DNA from: an uncultured Ventosimonas sp.
Lineage (GTDB): Bacteria > Pseudomonadota > Gammaproteobacteria > Pseudomonadales > Pseudomonadaceae
NCBI GenBank assembly: GCA_945283395.1
Contig: CALYQH010000005.1
Span: 1 to 17,001 of the forward strand
Direction: 5' to 3'
DNA: 17,001 bases
Position numbers and translations under genes: made by a program. Shown piece after piece: positions 15,289-17,001 of this stretch. The notes beneath the pieces were generated by a model. It was not told the DNA's origin. It did not search any database and saw only the letters and a list, made by a program, of their open reading frames with translations. How positions within the stretch are numbered: position 1 is the first letter of the stretch; every line of letters begins with the position of its first letter.

Positions 15289-17001
15289 ATGACTAACAAA
15301 ATCTACATAACAGATACAATTTTACGTGATGCACATCAATCGCTTTTAGCCACCCGCTTACGCACCGAAGATATGTTACCTATTTGTGATAAACTCGATA
15401 AAGTAGGTTACTGGTCCTTAGAAGTTTGGGGAGGAGCAACCTTTGATGTTTGTATTAGGTTTCTTAAAGAAGACCCTTGGGAGCGTTTAAGAAAATTACG
15501 TCAAGCATTACCTAATACGCGTTTACAAATGCTCTTGAGGGGGCAAAATTTATTAGGCTACCGTCATTATAGTGATGATGTGGTGCAAGCCTTTGTTGCT
15601 AAAGCAGCAGAAAATGGTATAGATGTATTCCGAATTTTCGATGCTATGAACGATGTGCGTAATTTGCAGGCAGCTATTGATGCTGTTAACAAAGCAGATA
15701 AGCATCCACAAGGTACTCTTTGTTATACCACAAGCCCTGTACACACCATAGAATCCTATGTAGAGCAAGCTCGGACCATGGCTGAAATGGGTGTTCAATC
15801 TATTGCTATTAAGGATATGGCTGGTTTATTAACACCTTATGTAACAGGGGAATTAGTCAAGGCTCTCAAAGCTTCGGTTATGTTGCCTATCTTTATTCAT
15901 TCCCATGATACGGCTGGCCTTTCCACTATGTGTCAACTTAAAGCCATAGAAAATGGGGCACAACATATAGATACAGCTATTTCCAGTATGGCTTGGGGAA
16001 CTAGTCATCCAGCAACAGAATCTATGATAGCTGCATTACGAGATACGCCTTATGATACGGGCTTAGATTTAGCCTTAGTCCAAGAAATAGGTATGTATTT
16101 TTATGGTATACGCAAAAAATATCACCAATTTGAAAGCTCATTTACAGGCGTAGATACTCGTGTACAAGTGAACCAAGTGCCTGGTGGAATGATTTCAAAT
16201 TTAGCTAATCAAATGAGAGAGCAAGGAGCTGTTAATAGAATCAATGAATTATTTGAGGAAATACCAAGAGTACGTAAAGATCTAGGCTATCCTCCATTAG
16301 TAACCCCTACCTCACAGATCGTAGGTACCCAAGCACTCTTTAATGTATTGTCTGGACAACGTTATAAAACCATCACTAATGAAGTGAAACTGTATTTACA
16401 AGGTCGATATGGTAAAGCTCCAGGTGAAGTGAATGAAGAATTACGTTTTCAAGCTATAGGTAATTCTTTTGTAATTACGAACCGTCCGGCTGATTCGTTA
16501 AAGCCTGAAATGGTCAAATTAACTGCTGAGATTGGCGAGCTTGCTAAGTCAGCCGAAGATGTTTTAACTTATGCCATGTTCCCTGATATAGGTCGTAAAT
16601 TTTTGCAAGAAAGGGCTGATGGTGCTTTACAACCTGAAGCGCTGCTGCCTATCCCTTCTATGGCTGATAAAGCAAACTCAACACCGGTAGATGCAGTGAC
16701 AGAGTTTGTAGTAAATGTGCATGGTGAAAGCTACCGAATAGATGTAAAAGGCGTTGGTGTAAAAGGGAAAACTAAAAGGCATTTTTATTTAACAGTGGAT
16801 GGTATCCCGCAAGAAGTAGAATTTGAACAATTACAGGCGGGAGTAACTACTAGTGGTAGTTGTGAACGGCCTAAAGTGACTAAGGAAGGTGATGTTAGTG
16901 TCGGCATGTCTGGAACAGTAGTTGATGTGCTGGTTAAAGTAGGGGATCAAGTAAAAAAAGGCCAAGCGTTATTTATTACTGAAGCCATGAAAATGGAAAG
17001 T
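15289..17001 (+). CDS. pycB: Pyruvate carboxylase subunit B / OadA-type carboxyltransferase (partial)
   Basis: The frame runs unbroken for 571 codons to the window edge, without a stop because the gene is cut. The N-terminal carboxyltransferase domain (about 1-300) shows TDTILRDAHQSLLATR, the active-site lysine segment AIKDMAG and the metal-binding IHSHDTAG. The conserved middle domain (about 300-460) includes QVNQVPGGMISNL and LYLQGRYGKAPG. A linker leads to the biotinyl domain, and the last visible residues are EAMKMES, with the biotin-attachment lysine at K568. About 30 residues should remain. It closely resembles the Pseudomonas protein often annotated oadA, but pairing with pycA and the absence of membrane OadB/OadG genes here favour pyruvate carboxylase over the sodium-pumping decarboxylase. 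An AGGA site precedes the ATG. Confidence 0.93.
   Translation, partial: MTNKIYITDTILRDAHQSLLATRLRTEDMLPICDKLDKVGYWSLEVWGGATFDVCIRFLKEDPWERLRKLRQALPNTRLQMLLRGQNLLGYRHYSDDVVQAFVAKAAENGIDVFRIFDAMNDVRNLQAAIDAVNKADKHPQGTLCYTTSPVHTIESYVEQARTMAEMGVQSIAIKDMAGLLTPYVTGELVKALKASVMLPIFIHSHDTAGLSTMCQLKAIENGAQHIDTAISSMAWGTSHPATESMIAALRDTPYDTGLDLALVQEIGMYFYGIRKKYHQFESSFTGVDTRVQVNQVPGGMISNLANQMREQGAVNRINELFEEIPRVRKDLGYPPLVTPTSQIVGTQALFNVLSGQRYKTITNEVKLYLQGRYGKAPGEVNEELRFQAIGNSFVITNRPADSLKPEMVKLTAEIGELAKSAEDVLTYAMFPDIGRKFLQERADGALQPEALLPIPSMADKANSTPVDAVTEFVVNVHGESYRIDVKGVGVKGKTKRHFYLTVDGIPQEVEFEQLQAGVTTSGSCERPKVTKEGDVSVGMSGTVVDVLVKVGDQVKKGQALFITEAMKMES

Noticed and set aside
15553..15798. Minus-strand frame inside pycB
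   Set aside because: It is antisense to strongly conserved carboxyltransferase sequence.
1..17001. CRISPR arrays, tRNA or rRNA genes, insertion sequences, phage genes
   Set aside because: I saw no regularly spaced direct repeats, cloverleaf-like sequence, transposase motifs or flanking terminal repeats in the window.

Overview
The window is AT-rich gammaproteobacterial chromosome. Two loci carry the lineage signal. One is a complete-order isc operon (iscR-iscS-iscU-iscA-hscB-hscA-fdx-iscX, minus strand). The other is a two-subunit pyruvate carboxylase (pycA plus a pycB/oadA-type gene, plus strand) whose proteins read almost like the Pseudomonas versions. HscB also resembles the Pseudomonas form more than the E. 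coli form. High AT content with Pseudomonas-like proteins suggests a low-GC, host-associated member of the Pseudomonadaceae, such as an Entomomonas-like insect-gut bacterium. That placement is inference from remembered family sequences; no search was run.

Layout. 1-5700: isc operon on the minus strand, with an IscR-type operator over its promoter. iscS is broken: a net 55-nt loss removes the residues equivalent to E. coli 318-336, including catalytic Cys328, and shifts the frame. 5923-8072: a plus-strand pair made of a secreted MORN/YwqK-like repeat protein, whose reading frame carries an in-frame TAG after the signal peptide, and a 466-residue membrane-anchored protein of unknown family, joined by a 4-nt ATGA overlap. 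8121-8684: a YgaP-like membrane rhodanese (minus). 8922-9852: a second, paralogous secreted MORN-like gene (minus), followed by the frameshifted remains of a small polytopic membrane protein. 10085-11731: a catabolic-type acetolactate synthase with a clear terminator. 12157-12822: an alpha/beta-hydrolase carboxylesterase (minus). 13031-13702: two duplicated DUF903 (YgdI/YgdR-like) lipoproteins, each with its own terminator. 13862-17001: pycA and the biotin-bearing subunit, cut by the window end just after its biotin-attachment lysine.

How the genes fit together. The isc genes form one Fe-S cluster assembly machine: desulfurase IscS, scaffold IscU, A-type carrier IscA, chaperones HscB/HscA, ferredoxin and IscX, under the Fe-S sensor IscR. 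The iscS lesion would remove its sulfur-donor step. The pyc genes make oxaloacetate from pyruvate, and the AlsS-like enzyme draws on the same pyruvate pool.

The part least explained by known biology is 5923-9852. Two paralogous secreted repeat proteins flank ygaP, and each is followed by an overlapping gene for a membrane protein. Several members of this region are broken, which suggests relaxed selection, turnover or uncorrected sequence errors.
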